Assembly (NCBI GenBank): GCA_028285205.1
Contig: JANQQA010000189.1
Coordinates: 1 to 49,673, forward strand
DNA length: 49,673 nt
Source of the DNA: Bythopirellula sp.
Lineage (GTDB): Bacteria > Planctomycetota > Planctomycetia > Pirellulales > Lacipirellulaceae
Reading direction: 5' to 3'
Made by a program: the position numbers and the translations under genes. Shown here piece by piece: positions 16,614 to 24,588 of this stretch (positions within the stretch are counted from its first letter, which is position 1; the number at the start of each line of letters is the position of its first letter). The notes under the pieces were generated by a model, which did not search any database, was not told the origin of the DNA, and was given only the letters and a program-made list of their open reading frames with translations.

Positions 16614-17327
16614 ATGAGCAAGCCGGTCGAACTGATTCCGCTCACGCGGCTGGCACTGACCTTCGTGCCGGTGGCGATTGTGCTCGGCGTGCTTTATCGG
16701 TGGTCGCTGGGCAGTGGCATGGCGCTGTACGCGATGGGGCGCATGCTGCTGCAACTGCTGCTGATCGGCTACGTGCTCGCATATATCTTCACCACCGAGC
16801 AACCGGCCGTAGTGCTTGGCGTGCTAACGGCGATGCTGGGGATCGCCAGTTGGATCGCCTTGCGACCTTTGGCGAGCAAGAGCGGACATCAGTACGCCAA
16901 GGCCCTGGGCTCAATCTCGCTTGGTGGCGTGTTGACGTTGGCGTTGGTAACACAGCTAGTGCTCGACACCGAGCCATGGTTTAAGCCACGCGAGGTGATA
17001 CCGCTGGCCGGAATGATCTTCGCCCAGTCGATGACTGCGATCAGCCTCGCCGCTGAGCGGTTTTACGCCGAGTTGCCACGCGTGGCGACCTACGAAGAGG
17101 CGAGGGGAATCGCTTTGAAGGCGGCCTTGATCCCGATCACGAATTCGCTGTTTGCCGTCGGTTTGGTTTCGTTCCCCGGATTGATGACGGGCCAAATCAT
17201 TGCCGAAGTCCATCCGCTAGTGGCCGCTCGTTACCAGATCATGGTGATGGCGATGTTGTTTGGCTCGGCAGGGATTTCGGCGGCGTGCTATTTGTCACTG
17301 CTGCGTCCGGCGGAGGCGTCGGCATGA
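16614..17327 (+). CDS. fetB: FetB-type ABC transporter permease (UPF0014)
   Basis: Integral membrane permease of the FetAB iron-export family. The 237-residue product has about seven membrane helices and the family's conserved LYAMGRMLLQLLLIGYVL and GMIFAQSMTAISLAAERF segments. The ATPase partner FetA is normally adjacent but is missing here; the only ABC ATPase in the window (24585-25289) is LolD-like. The stop overlaps the next start by four bases. Confidence 0.85.
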   Translation: MSKPVELIPLTRLALTFVPVAIVLGVLYRWSLGSGMALYAMGRMLLQLLLIGYVLAYIFTTEQPAVVLGVLTAMLGIASWIALRPLASKSGHQYAKALGSISLGGVLTLALVTQLVLDTEPWFKPREVIPLAGMIFAQSMTAISLAAERFYAELPRVATYEEARGIALKAALIPITNSLFAVGLVSFPGLMTGQIIAEVHPLVAARYQIMVMAMLFGSAGISAACYLSLLRPAEASA

Positions 17328-17878
17328 TTCGCGTCGCTACGGTCGATGATGCTGCGGCCATTGTGGAGATTTACCGCCCTTCGATTGAGAATTCGTCCGT
17401 GTCGTTCGAGGCGGTTGTGCCCTCGGTCGAAGAGATGCGCGGTCGCATCGAAAAGTGCTTGACGCGTTTTCCCTGGCTGGTCTACGACGGCGAAGACGGC
17501 GTGAGTGGGTATGCTTACGCTGGCGAGCACTATCCACGAGCGGCGTATCGTTGGACGGCCAACGTGAGTGTGTATGTCGATCGAACTGTTCATCGCCAAG
17601 GTGTTGCACGGCAGCTTTATCTCTCGCTGTTTGAGTTACTCGAACAGCAGGGTGTCCGTACGGTGATCGCCGGCATCGCGATTCCCAACTCGGCGAGTCA
17701 CGCCTTTCACGAGGCCCTAGGTTTTCAACAGGCGGGAGTGTTCACCAACGTCGGCTTCAAAGACGATCAGTGGGTGGACGTTAGCTGGTGGCAGCGATCC
17801 CTCGGCGAGGGCGGTCAGTGTCCGCCGCCAGCATTCATACCCTTTCCGCAACTCGATACGGAATCGAAGATTGAATAA
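17324..17878 (+). CDS. GNAT N-acetyltransferase (phosphinothricin/methionine-sulfone acetyltransferase-like)
   Basis: Acetyl-CoA-dependent N-acetyltransferase. The 184-residue product starts MIRVATVDDAAAIVEIY, contains WTANVSVYVDRTVHRQGVAR (acetyl-CoA-binding region of the YncA/Pat/Bar type), and ends with the NSASHAFHEALGFQQAG and VGFKDDQWVDVSWWQ signatures of that subfamily. Likely substrates are methionine sulfone, methionine sulfoximine or phosphinothricin. The ATG at 17324 overlaps the fetB stop (ATGA), so the pair is probably co-translated although no shared function is obvious. Confidence 0.87.
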   Translation: MIRVATVDDAAAIVEIYRPSIENSSVSFEAVVPSVEEMRGRIEKCLTRFPWLVYDGEDGVSGYAYAGEHYPRAAYRWTANVSVYVDRTVHRQGVARQLYLSLFELLEQQGVRTVIAGIAIPNSASHAFHEALGFQQAGVFTNVGFKDDQWVDVSWWQRSLGEGGQCPPPAFIPFPQLDTESKIE

Positions 17879-17980
17879 GCAACGCCACCATTATGACCGT
17901 AATACGTTTCGAGCTTCCCGGAAGCAGATCAAATTCGTAGTGCGGCATTGATGATGCGTTGAGTAACGACAGGAGCCCTC

Positions 17981-18793
17981 ATGGTATTTAACTACTTTCA
18001 GAATCGTCGTCGGGAGCGGTGGCTGGCCAGGCCTGAGCCCAGGGAGTGGACCGAGTGGTTGCGACGGAATGTCTGGCAATACTCGTACCTGAGCGAACCA
18101 CACAAGTCGAAGGTGCGGCGTGTGGCTTGCGTGCTGTTCCATGAAAAGAAGTGGGTTGGCGGCGGAGATTTCGAGGTCACTGACGAAATGCGTGTGACGA
18201 TCGCCGGTCAGGCGGCGCTCGCGACATTGGGGTTCGAAAAGTCGTATTACTTCGAGCGACTCAAGTCGATCATCGTCTATCCGAGTGCTTTCACCGGTCA
18301 ACCCGCATCCGGCGGTGACCTGATCCTCGGCGAACTCGGACAGCAATCCGTGCACTTCGAAACACGTACGGGCGAGTCGTGGCAGGGCGGTCCGATCATT
18401 TTGGCATGGCGGGCGGTGTTGAATGAGGGCCGTAACGCGCGGTTTGCACGCAATGTGGTGTTGCACGAATTCGCACATCACATGGACGGATTGGACGGCC
18501 AAACCGACGGTGCCCCTCCGATGACCGACTACCAGTTCGAGAAAAAATGGTATCGCGTGACTCAGGACGAGTATCGCACGCTGCTGGAGCTTGCCCATCG
18601 AGGCGAAGACACACTGCTTGATCACTACGGCGCGACGAATCGAGCGGAGTTCTTCGCGGTTGCGGTCGAGTGTTTCTTCACACAGCCGCACGAGTTGGCG
18701 CACGAGCATGCCGAATTGCATAGCGTGCTGACCCGCCTGTTTGGTCAGGACCCACGCGAATGGCTGCCGCGAGGCGCCTCGCGATCGGCGTGA
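17981..18793 (+). CDS. mtfA: MtfA-family zinc-dependent peptidase (M90)
   Basis: Zinc peptidase related to E. coli MtfA, which regulates glucose uptake by binding Mlc. The 270-residue product has the full family pattern: RVACVLFHEKKWVGG near the N-terminus, IIVYPSAF, and the zinc site LHEFAHHMDGLDG (HExxH), with NRAEFFAVAVECFF providing further active-site residues. Length matches the family. An AGGAG site precedes the ATG. The Mlc link may not hold outside enterobacteria. Confidence 0.9.
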   Translation: MVFNYFQNRRRERWLARPEPREWTEWLRRNVWQYSYLSEPHKSKVRRVACVLFHEKKWVGGGDFEVTDEMRVTIAGQAALATLGFEKSYYFERLKSIIVYPSAFTGQPASGGDLILGELGQQSVHFETRTGESWQGGPIILAWRAVLNEGRNARFARNVVLHEFAHHMDGLDGQTDGAPPMTDYQFEKKWYRVTQDEYRTLLELAHRGEDTLLDHYGATNRAEFFAVAVECFFTQPHELAHEHAELHSVLTRLFGQDPREWLPRGASRSA

Positions 18794-18833
18794 GCTGAGA
18801 TTGCCAAGTGGCAAGAGATGAACGGATGCGAGC

Positions 18834-19304
18834 TTAACCGGCTTCGATCGGCTGTAGGCTCTCCGCGTAGCGCTCGAGCGCTTGCTCGGGTTCGTGATTG
18901 AAGACGACACGTCCGTCGGTCGTCCAACGGCCGCCGCGGTGCATGAAGATAGCCGTCGCGGCACGAAGGCTGCCCACCGCTTCGACGTCTTCCATCCCGC
19001 CGCCAGGGATGGCTTCGAAGCTTACGGTCACGCCGACCAGTGCGTACAACTCGCCGTTGGCACGATCCTCGGCGAACAACTCGCCTTCGTGCAGCTCGCA
19101 TTGCTTCCACCGCAACCCGCGAGGTTTGCCGGTGGCACCGGCGGCCTGTAGGAACTCGGTTTGCAACGCCTCGCGCTGGTCGCCGAATTCCAATAGCGCG
19201 AGTTTGCGTTTTGCTGCCAACTGTGCTTTACGCCAGCGCCGCCAGAGCAGTTGGGCGATAAAAACCACCACAATGCCAACTACCAGTACCTTTGCCACTT
19301 GCAT
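18834..19304 (-). CDS. membrane-anchored hypothetical protein
   Basis: 156-residue protein of unknown function. A single N-terminal hydrophobic helix (VLVVGIVVVFIAQLLW) is followed by basic residues, giving a cytoplasm-facing domain of about 130 residues. The globular part is rich in beta-strand-like segments and matches no domain I recognise. The ATG at 19304 places the helix right at the N-terminus; an in-frame start at 19373 would add 23 residues. It converges with the mtfA-like gene with a 40-base gap. Confidence 0.65.
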   Translation of the reverse strand: MQVAKVLVVGIVVVFIAQLLWRRWRKAQLAAKRKLALLEFGDQREALQTEFLQAAGATGKPRGLRWKQCELHEGELFAEDRANGELYALVGVTVSFEAIPGGGMEDVEAVGSLRAATAIFMHRGGRWTTDGRVVFNHEPEQALERYAESLQPIEAG

Positions 19305-19424
19305 CCGCGATCGTCCGTCGGGTGTGCTGAGTGCGAACCGATCGACGGGTGTCGCGGCTGCCGGGCCATGCATTATGACGACTTACGGCGCTGCACGCTA
19401 CCGACCATCGTGTGGCGAAAGTGT

Positions 19425-19907
19425 CTAGCGGCCCACCGCTGGCTCGGGCGTTGGCATTTGCGGTGTGGGTAACATCCCGTGAGCTGGAGCGGGTGTCGAA
19501 GGTTCTTGCGGTGGACCGAAAATCGACGGCGCGATGTTCTGCATTTGCAGCGCGGGCGTCGGAGTCTGATGGCAAGCGGGTGCGGGCTGAGTGTGATAGC
19601 CGCCACGATATCCCACGCCACCACATTGGCCAGTAACGCAACCGCCCATGTGGCATGTTGGGTGCGCACACGCGTAACAGGCTGGCGTGCATTGGCGTTG
19701 CGAACGCTCAAACTCAACGCGTGCTACGTGAGGCGGATGTCGGTGCGGGGCGCGGACCATCGGAGCGTGATGACCGGCTCCAAATCCCTTGCCACAAAAC
19801 TGACCCGCATTGCCAGGCACGTTCCAGAGCCCACAATCCAGAGCAAAGAGCGGCTCCGCGCACGAGCAAAGAAGAATCGTAGCCGCAGTTAGCCGTAATC
19901 CGTACAT
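19425..19907 (-). CDS. secreted Cys/His/Pro-rich protein
   Basis: 160-residue exported protein without a recognised family. The signal peptide (MYGLRLTAATILLCSCAEP) is followed by a Gly/His/Cys-rich middle with nine cysteines, densest in CTPACYACAHPTCHMGGC, and a Pro/Thr-rich tail (about 110-160). The composition suggests metal binding or disulfide-rich surface material, but this is inference from composition only. The start at 19907 puts the signal peptide first; 19946 is an alternative in-frame start. Confidence 0.6.
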   Translation of the reverse strand: MYGLRLTAATILLCSCAEPLFALDCGLWNVPGNAGQFCGKGFGAGHHAPMVRAPHRHPPHVARVEFERSQRQCTPACYACAHPTCHMGGCVTGQCGGVGYRGGYHTQPAPACHQTPTPALQMQNIAPSIFGPPQEPSTPAPAHGMLPTPQMPTPEPAVGR

Positions 19908-19946
19908 CCGTGGGATCCTTGGGCAACAAGAGTTTGCTGATGACAC

Positions 19947-20311
19947 TCAGTACTCAACGCATCGACCAAGCTCGCGGCGGGACGCCAGCGAATGCGAGAC
20001 AACCGGCGCAATCGTCACGTGGGTGGTAGGAGAGCGCGTCACAACTAGGACAAGCGCCAAAGTTAATCAGCAGCATGCGCTCGGCTTCGACGTCAATCAG
20101 CTGCTGGACGTGGGGGATCAGTAGGTTTGCCAGCGGAATTAGTTGGCTGGCGTGTTTTAAGAAAACTTCATAATTCGTGAGCGAAATCTTAACCGTTTGT
20201 TCATTTTTAAGGGCTACCCTCTGCGTCTCTCGTCACAGGCGTACAGCTTTAACTAAGCGTCTAAGACTAACAATTCCCCCCCTTTTTTTGCCTTGTTTTT
20301 GGAGAGAACTA
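19947..20311. other. intergenic region upstream of a PEP-CTERM gene
   Basis: Besides the possible zinc-ribbon remnant, it holds TTAA boxes at 20157, 20189, 20207 and 20249, three of them extended (CTTAACC, TTTTAAG, TTTAACT). These resemble the denser array at 24501-24588. A pyrimidine run and GGAGAG (20301-20306) precede the next start codon. Confidence 0.4.
19954..20076 (-). CDS. possible small zinc-ribbon protein or gene remnant
   Basis: A 40-residue reading frame (ATG at 20076) contains two CxxC knuckles, CPSCDALSYHPRDDCAGC, spaced like a zinc ribbon. The frame stays open upstream toward 20200 with plausible sequence (LIPLANLLIPHVQQLIDVEAER) but no ATG, GTG or TTG, so it may be a gene that has lost its 5' end. 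It lies 46 bases upstream of the Cys/His-rich gene on the same strand. Confidence 0.35.
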   Translation of the reverse strand: MLLINFGACPSCDALSYHPRDDCAGCLAFAGVPPRAWSMR

Positions 20312-20989
20312 ATGAGGAAGTACGTTGTGGCAGCCCTTGCTGCCGTTCTTTTGGCTCAGAATGCGATGGCGACATACGATCTGCAGATCACTGAGATGTG
20401 GCCAGGGAATGAGCCTGGTTTCAATCTCACCGATGATTGGTTCGAAGTGACCAACTTTGGCGACATGGCCTGGACTTCCGCCGATGGCGACCTCTATTTC
20501 GACGATGATTCGGCTGACGCGACTGCGGCCGATCTCATCTCTGGCGTCGATTCCATTGCTCCGGGCGAATCTGTCGTATTCATCGATGGCTCCGCAACCA
20601 CTGGCGGGCAGAATGTTGCTATCTGGGATTCCGTATGGAGTCCTGATCTTGCTGTCACTCCGCAACTTGGTACCTACAATGGCTCCGGCATGAGCCAGGG
20701 CGGAGACGGTGCTACGCTTTTCGTTGATGCCGACATGAATGGCGTCGATGCAGGCGATCTGGTCGATGCGGAAACCTACCCGGACGCTGAATTGTTCGGC
20801 GGCCAGTCCTACGACGTTGGACAAGCCGCCTTCAGCGGCTCGCTGGTGAATTCGATCACCACGACGGAAATGAACGACGAAAATCAACCTGCTATCGGTA
20901 CGCCTGGTTTCCTCGGCGTTCCCGAGCCGGGCACGATTACCCTGGCCGCAATGGGCCTGATCGGTCTGTTGGGCGTTCGTCGCAAGTAA
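20312..20989 (+). CDS. PEP-CTERM protein with lamin-tail-like region
   Basis: 225-residue exported protein. A signal peptide (MRKYVVAALAAVLLAQNAMA) is followed by LQITEMWPGNEPGFNL and DDWFEVTNFGD, typical of the lamin-tail (LTD) fold used in bacterial surface proteins, then an acidic body. The C-terminus is VPEPGTITLAAMGLIGLLG plus VRRK, a standard PEP-CTERM signal. The ATG at 20312 has GGAGAG five bases upstream and puts the signal peptide first. A strong terminator follows at 21038-21074. Confidence 0.88.
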   Translation: MRKYVVAALAAVLLAQNAMATYDLQITEMWPGNEPGFNLTDDWFEVTNFGDMAWTSADGDLYFDDDSADATAADLISGVDSIAPGESVVFIDGSATTGGQNVAIWDSVWSPDLAVTPQLGTYNGSGMSQGGDGATLFVDADMNGVDAGDLVDAETYPDAELFGGQSYDVGQAAFSGSLVNSITTTEMNDENQPAIGTPGFLGVPEPGTITLAAMGLIGLLGVRRK

Positions 20990-21004
20990 CTTGACCTCAA
21001 CGCA

Positions 21005-21025
21005 CGAACGGCTGCTTGTCGTTCG
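21005..21025 (+). terminator. short hairpin after the PEP-CTERM gene
   Basis: CGAACG pairs perfectly with CGTTCG around a nine-base loop, 16 bases past the stop codon. Only TCTCT follows, so it is a weaker terminator candidate than the hairpin just downstream. Confidence 0.35.
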
Positions 21026-21037
21026 TCTCTGCTAGTG

Positions 21038-21074
21038 GCCTCGGGCACGGCCGTGCTGTGCCTGAGGCTTTTCT
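21038..21074 (+). terminator. rho-independent terminator
   Basis: GCCTCGGGCAC (21038-21048) pairs with GTGCCTGAGGC (21058-21068), 11 base pairs with one G-U, followed by TTTTCT. It would end the transcript of the 20312 gene before the next PEP-CTERM gene, so the two are probably separate units. Confidence 0.75.
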
Positions 21075-21096
21075 ATGTAACATTCGGAGCACTTCC

Positions 21097-21852
21097 ATGA
21101 GATTTCTCGTAGGCCTAGTTGCGATCGCATTGTCTTGCTGCTCCCACTCGTGCTGGGCAGGAAACTTCACTTTCGGCTCCGACGCGAACGGATTGGCTGG
21201 GCTTGCTGATGCCACCATCATCGAGCAAGGTGGGTTTGCACTTAATCTTCAGGCCGGTCCCACAGGTGCAGTATTCAACGAAAGCGATTCGGATGGCCTC
21301 GGTATCAACACACGCGGAATCGCCGACGTGGACGATGGCGGCGGTGGAGGCGATCCGGACAAGTTCAACATTATCGACGGCACAGCTGCGGTCTCGGGAC
21401 AAGGCGAGTTCGTGGTTTTCTCGTTCGAACAAGCGGGCGTAGTCGAATCCCTGTTATTCGACGGGTTGAAAGACGAGACGCTCGAGTACTTTTCCATCGA
21501 GTTTCCCAACGCGATGGTTGTCACCGTCTTTGACTCCCAGGTCGAGCAGCGACTAACCGACCAAGGATTTCAACTCTCTGACTTGGGCGTGCCGAATCCG
21601 ACTCTGGCACCTAACGAGGAAGATGATTTTGAGGTTGTCGAATACGCATTCGAAGCCGGTCAGGAATTCAAACTTACCTACGGTGAAGTCGATTTCACCA
21701 ACGTCCTGCCCGGCTACGTGCCTGTGGCGGGAGGAGTTGGCAACGGTGCACGATTCCAGGGGATCGTCGTGCGAGCGATCCCCGAACCCTCAACAGCGGT
21801 GCTGGCCTTGGCGGCGACGTTGCTCGCCGCGGTCGCTCATCGAAGGCAGTAG
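21097..21852 (+). CDS. PEP-CTERM sorting domain protein
   Basis: 251-residue exported protein. The signal peptide is MRFLVGLVAIALSCCSHSCWA, the body is acidic and Gly-rich (including GDDGGGGGDP-like residues at about 75-85), and the C-terminus is IPEPSTAVLALAATLLAAV plus HRRQ. The ATG at 21097 follows CGGAG by seven bases. The body is unrecognised; similar proteins are predicted to be exosortase-processed and surface-exposed. It converges with the DUF1559 gene. Confidence 0.85.
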   Translation: MRFLVGLVAIALSCCSHSCWAGNFTFGSDANGLAGLADATIIEQGGFALNLQAGPTGAVFNESDSDGLGINTRGIADVDDGGGGGDPDKFNIIDGTAAVSGQGEFVVFSFEQAGVVESLLFDGLKDETLEYFSIEFPNAMVVTVFDSQVEQRLTDQGFQLSDLGVPNPTLAPNEEDDFEVVEYAFEAGQEFKLTYGEVDFTNVLPGYVPVAGGVGNGARFQGIVVRAIPEPSTAVLALAATLLAAVAHRRQ

Positions 21853-21892
21853 CACTCGATATTGAGGTGCTGGACTCGCACGCAAATCGTCA

Positions 21893-23005
21893 TCAAAACG
21901 CATCGCTGTCGATGATCTCGTCCGCGTCGCGGCTGCAGAGGGCCATCACGATCTCCCAGGCGACATCTTCCTGGAGAAAGTGAACAGAAGCGTCGCAAAA
22001 CGTTGCTTGCATGCCCCCCGGATGATCGGAGAAAAAGTCCTCGATCCAGAAGTGAACTTTCGACGGTGGATTAATGGGGCCATATTCAATCCCATTGACC
22101 GAGTGTTGAGGCGAGAGCTTGATGAAGCTGACGTTCTTCCAACTCGCCCACGCTCCCGATGGTTCGCTAGTTGCTTTCAAGTTCGGACCGTTTTCCTTGT
22201 AGTCCTCTTCGAAGCCTTTCCCAGTGGACTCGCCGACGATGAGTGTGTTACTCAACCCGTCGGTGATCTGTCGCACGGAGACCGTAACCGATCCACAGTC
22301 GTTGTCGCGCTCGTTCCGTAGGCAGCGATTAGGATCTTTTCCCCAAATAGTCTCGTACTTTAGCAAGATCCCACGGTTGGTTTGCAGAGTGTTCTGCTTT
22401 GCGTCGGCGTCGCCCGCGTAACTGGGCGTATTGGGATCATTCGTCGGACCAAACTGAGGAATTCGAATATCTGGCTCAGGGCCCGGATTGCCCATGTAGT
22501 CGATGCAGGCCAGGCCTCCGCCGTTTTGGAGATCGACACCGTCGAGGCGGTGATCTTCGCTGCGGAAATCTTGGAGAGTCGCGGTGCTCGGGCAGATGTA
22601 TGTGGGCACGACGGTATTCGCAGGTCCCGATAAGTCCGGCATGTTGTTGGGCGCCTCAAACAGGGTTCTGGTCATATCGAGTCGATCGAAGAGGTTCTGT
22701 TGTTCGATGAATGGCAAGTGCCAGGCAGGCCAGGCGATCTTGTCTTTGCCCTTGAGTCCTGCGGGCTTGAACTGACCGGGTGGGAAATGCTTGTTGGTGA
22801 TTTCGTAATTGACCATCCCCAAACCGATCTGGCGAAGATTGTTCGCGCACTGCGACCGCCGGGCCGCCTCGCGCGCGGCTTGGACCGCTGGGAGCAACAA
22901 GGCGACCAGCACACCGATAATCGCAATCACGACCAGCAACTCGACCAGGGTAAAACCAACTCGTGGCCGCTGCGGCCGAATGAACGCATTCCGTTGAGGC
23001 TTCAT
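21893..23005 (-). CDS. DUF1559 domain protein with pseudopilin N-terminus
   Basis: 370-residue protein of the large planctomycete DUF1559 family. A prepilin-type signal (RVGFTLVELLVVIAIIGVLV) with the conserved Gly-Phe and Glu5 is followed by AAREAARRSQCANNLRQIG and the DUF1559 body. Near the end, the family's H-x-DG box reads HPGGMQATFCDASVHF, with Asp-Ala instead of the usual Asp-Gly. The helix probably assembles or anchors the protein like a type II pseudopilin; the function is unknown. It follows the LTD/PEP-CTERM gene on the same strand after 74 bases. Confidence 0.92.
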   Translation of the reverse strand: MKPQRNAFIRPQRPRVGFTLVELLVVIAIIGVLVALLLPAVQAAREAARRSQCANNLRQIGLGMVNYEITNKHFPPGQFKPAGLKGKDKIAWPAWHLPFIEQQNLFDRLDMTRTLFEAPNNMPDLSGPANTVVPTYICPSTATLQDFRSEDHRLDGVDLQNGGGLACIDYMGNPGPEPDIRIPQFGPTNDPNTPSYAGDADAKQNTLQTNRGILLKYETIWGKDPNRCLRNERDNDCGSVTVSVRQITDGLSNTLIVGESTGKGFEEDYKENGPNLKATSEPSGAWASWKNVSFIKLSPQHSVNGIEYGPINPPSKVHFWIEDFFSDHPGGMQATFCDASVHFLQEDVAWEIVMALCSRDADEIIDSDAF

Positions 23006-23079
23006 TGCCTTCGTCTCCGTGTGATAACTGTTCTAGAGTCGCCGCTTACCGGTGGTTTGGCGTAGGCGCTGGACGCTCA

Positions 23080-24360
23080 CTAAACCTGGCATGTACGCCG
23101 TCGAGCGAGGGCGCACAACGAGCCAACGGCGATAAGTCCGAGCGTGCCTGGTTCGGGCACAACGCTGATAGAGGGTGCCGATAGGGGTGCGACCGTTGAT
23201 CCGTAGTTGGACTCCCAGATCGCGAGGTCCAACTCATCAACGGTGCGGTCCCGATTCGCGTCGCCGTGTTCGCGTGTGGCCGTTGCTCCGGCAGTGACGT
23301 CTGGACCGAGGCCAAATCCCAGATTCTGTTGCCACAGCAAGAAATCGTCACCGTCGACGTCGCCGTCGAACGTGTCGGATGTCGAATCGTACGAGAAGTC
23401 GCCGTCGAGTGTGAATCGGTTCGATCCGCCGAGTGTTGCAACTAAGTTGGCGCCATAGGGCATCCCTTGCGTTGTTTCGACGAATTGGTCGGGCGCGCCG
23501 ATGCCGTGCGGCTCCCCAGATTGACGGAAATCGTCTGGGCCGGTGAACCCGGCGTCATTGTCATCCGTCAGATTGCTCGCATGCCAGTCTGCAGCGGACG
23601 AACCAGTCGAGTCTCCCCAACGCCCGATGTACTCGATCTCTGCTCCCATGAACGCAGCTTCGGCCCCTTCGGGCATGTTGATCCCGCCGCTGGGTGTCGC
23701 GGCTGTGAAGTTGATTGGCGCGTACAATAAGCCATCGATGTCGTCGGCCTCGCTGTTAACACCAATGGCATCGAGAATTGTCCAGTTCGCCGCACCGCTA
23801 GGGACGTCGAGCTCGTTGTCATCGTCGCCGTCGAGATCTTGTCCCAATACGGGGGCCACGCCTCCTGAATTCGAGTCGACCTCAATCAACATCGCGGTAA
23901 ATCCGCTATTCTCGATCTGACCGTCCTCGCCCTCATCGGTATGGCCGACGGTGCTCGATGATCCTGAACCAAACGTGAAGGTGCTACCGCTGTTGACCAA
24001 GTCAGTCGATCCCGGAGCGACGGCGGTGTAGGCGTTGAATGCCTGGCGAATCATCAAGAAACCATTGCTGCCCAGGGAGGCACCAGCGCCAATCGAGCCG
24101 AGGTCGAAGATGTTTTCCACGACGCCAGGATTCGCCGTAGCGCTGATTTCGTTTTCCAGAAATATCAAGTAGTGATCGACGAGCGAGAGGCTCGGCGTGC
24201 CGCGCAACTCAACGTACTCGTTGAACCGATCACCGCCACCGGGTGGATCGAAATAGATCTCGTTGATGTAGACTTCACTCCGAACTGCTGTCGGAGCTAA
24301 TGTTAAGAATGTTAATGCAAGAGTTGTTAAGGTTTGCCGCGCACTGACGTGGTACTTCAT
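23080..24360 (-). CDS. lamin-tail and dockerin-like PEP-CTERM protein
   Basis: 426-residue exported protein. Order: signal peptide (about 1-28); LTD-like domain (about 29-170: VYINEIYFDPPGGGDRF, NEYVELRG); an acidic beta region; a dockerin-type calcium-binding repeat pair (about 330-395: DGDVDGDDFLLWQQN and GDANRDRTVDELDLAIWE); and a PEP-CTERM signal (VVPEPGTLGLIAVGSLCAL, RRRTCQV). The dockerin pair suggests docking or calcium-dependent folding outside the cell. The signal-peptide codons contain three TTAACA hexamers, and the promoter region carries five phased TTAA boxes. Confidence 0.88.
   Translation of the reverse strand: MKYHVSARQTLTTLALTFLTLAPTAVRSEVYINEIYFDPPGGGDRFNEYVELRGTPSLSLVDHYLIFLENEISATANPGVVENIFDLGSIGAGASLGSNGFLMIRQAFNAYTAVAPGSTDLVNSGSTFTFGSGSSSTVGHTDEGEDGQIENSGFTAMLIEVDSNSGGVAPVLGQDLDGDDDNELDVPSGAANWTILDAIGVNSEADDIDGLLYAPINFTAATPSGGINMPEGAEAAFMGAEIEYIGRWGDSTGSSAADWHASNLTDDNDAGFTGPDDFRQSGEPHGIGAPDQFVETTQGMPYGANLVATLGGSNRFTLDGDFSYDSTSDTFDGDVDGDDFLLWQQNLGFGLGPDVTAGATATREHGDANRDRTVDELDLAIWESNYGSTVAPLSAPSISVVPEPGTLGLIAVGSLCALARRRTCQV
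24303..24330. promoter_or_regulatory. TTAACA cluster inside the signal-peptide codons
   Basis: Three minus-strand TTAACA hexamers (TTAA cores at 24303, 24312 and 24327) encode Leu-Thr pairs with the otherwise uncommon TTA codon. They match the boxes in the upstream array but in opposite orientation. They may be an extension of the regulatory array or chance. Confidence 0.3.
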
Positions 24361-24500
24361 TTCGCCTCACAAAGCCTGGAATCCGGGACTTAGGTGTGGA
24401 GAGCAAGAATGCACTTGATTCCAAGTGCAACTATGCTCCAAAAAAAGAAGCCGGGATTATCTCAATACTTTGTGAATGGGCAACCGGTCGTTGCCGCTGT

Positions 24501-24588
24501 GTTAAGGCGAATCATCAATTCTTAATACACGGACAATCTTTTCTTAACACATTCGCATTTCCTTAACAATTTGTACTCAGTTTGTTAA
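24501..24588. promoter_or_regulatory. phased array of five TTAA boxes
   Basis: TTAA cores start at 24502, 24522, 24544, 24563 and 24585, spacing 20, 22, 19 and 22 bases, about two helical turns each. The last three read CTTAACA, CTTAACA and GTTAACA. The array occupies the 5' flank of the minus-strand PEP-CTERM gene (start 24360), and the last box overlaps the stop codon of the ATPase gene. It resembles a multi-site operator on one DNA face; the regulator is unknown. Confidence 0.5.
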
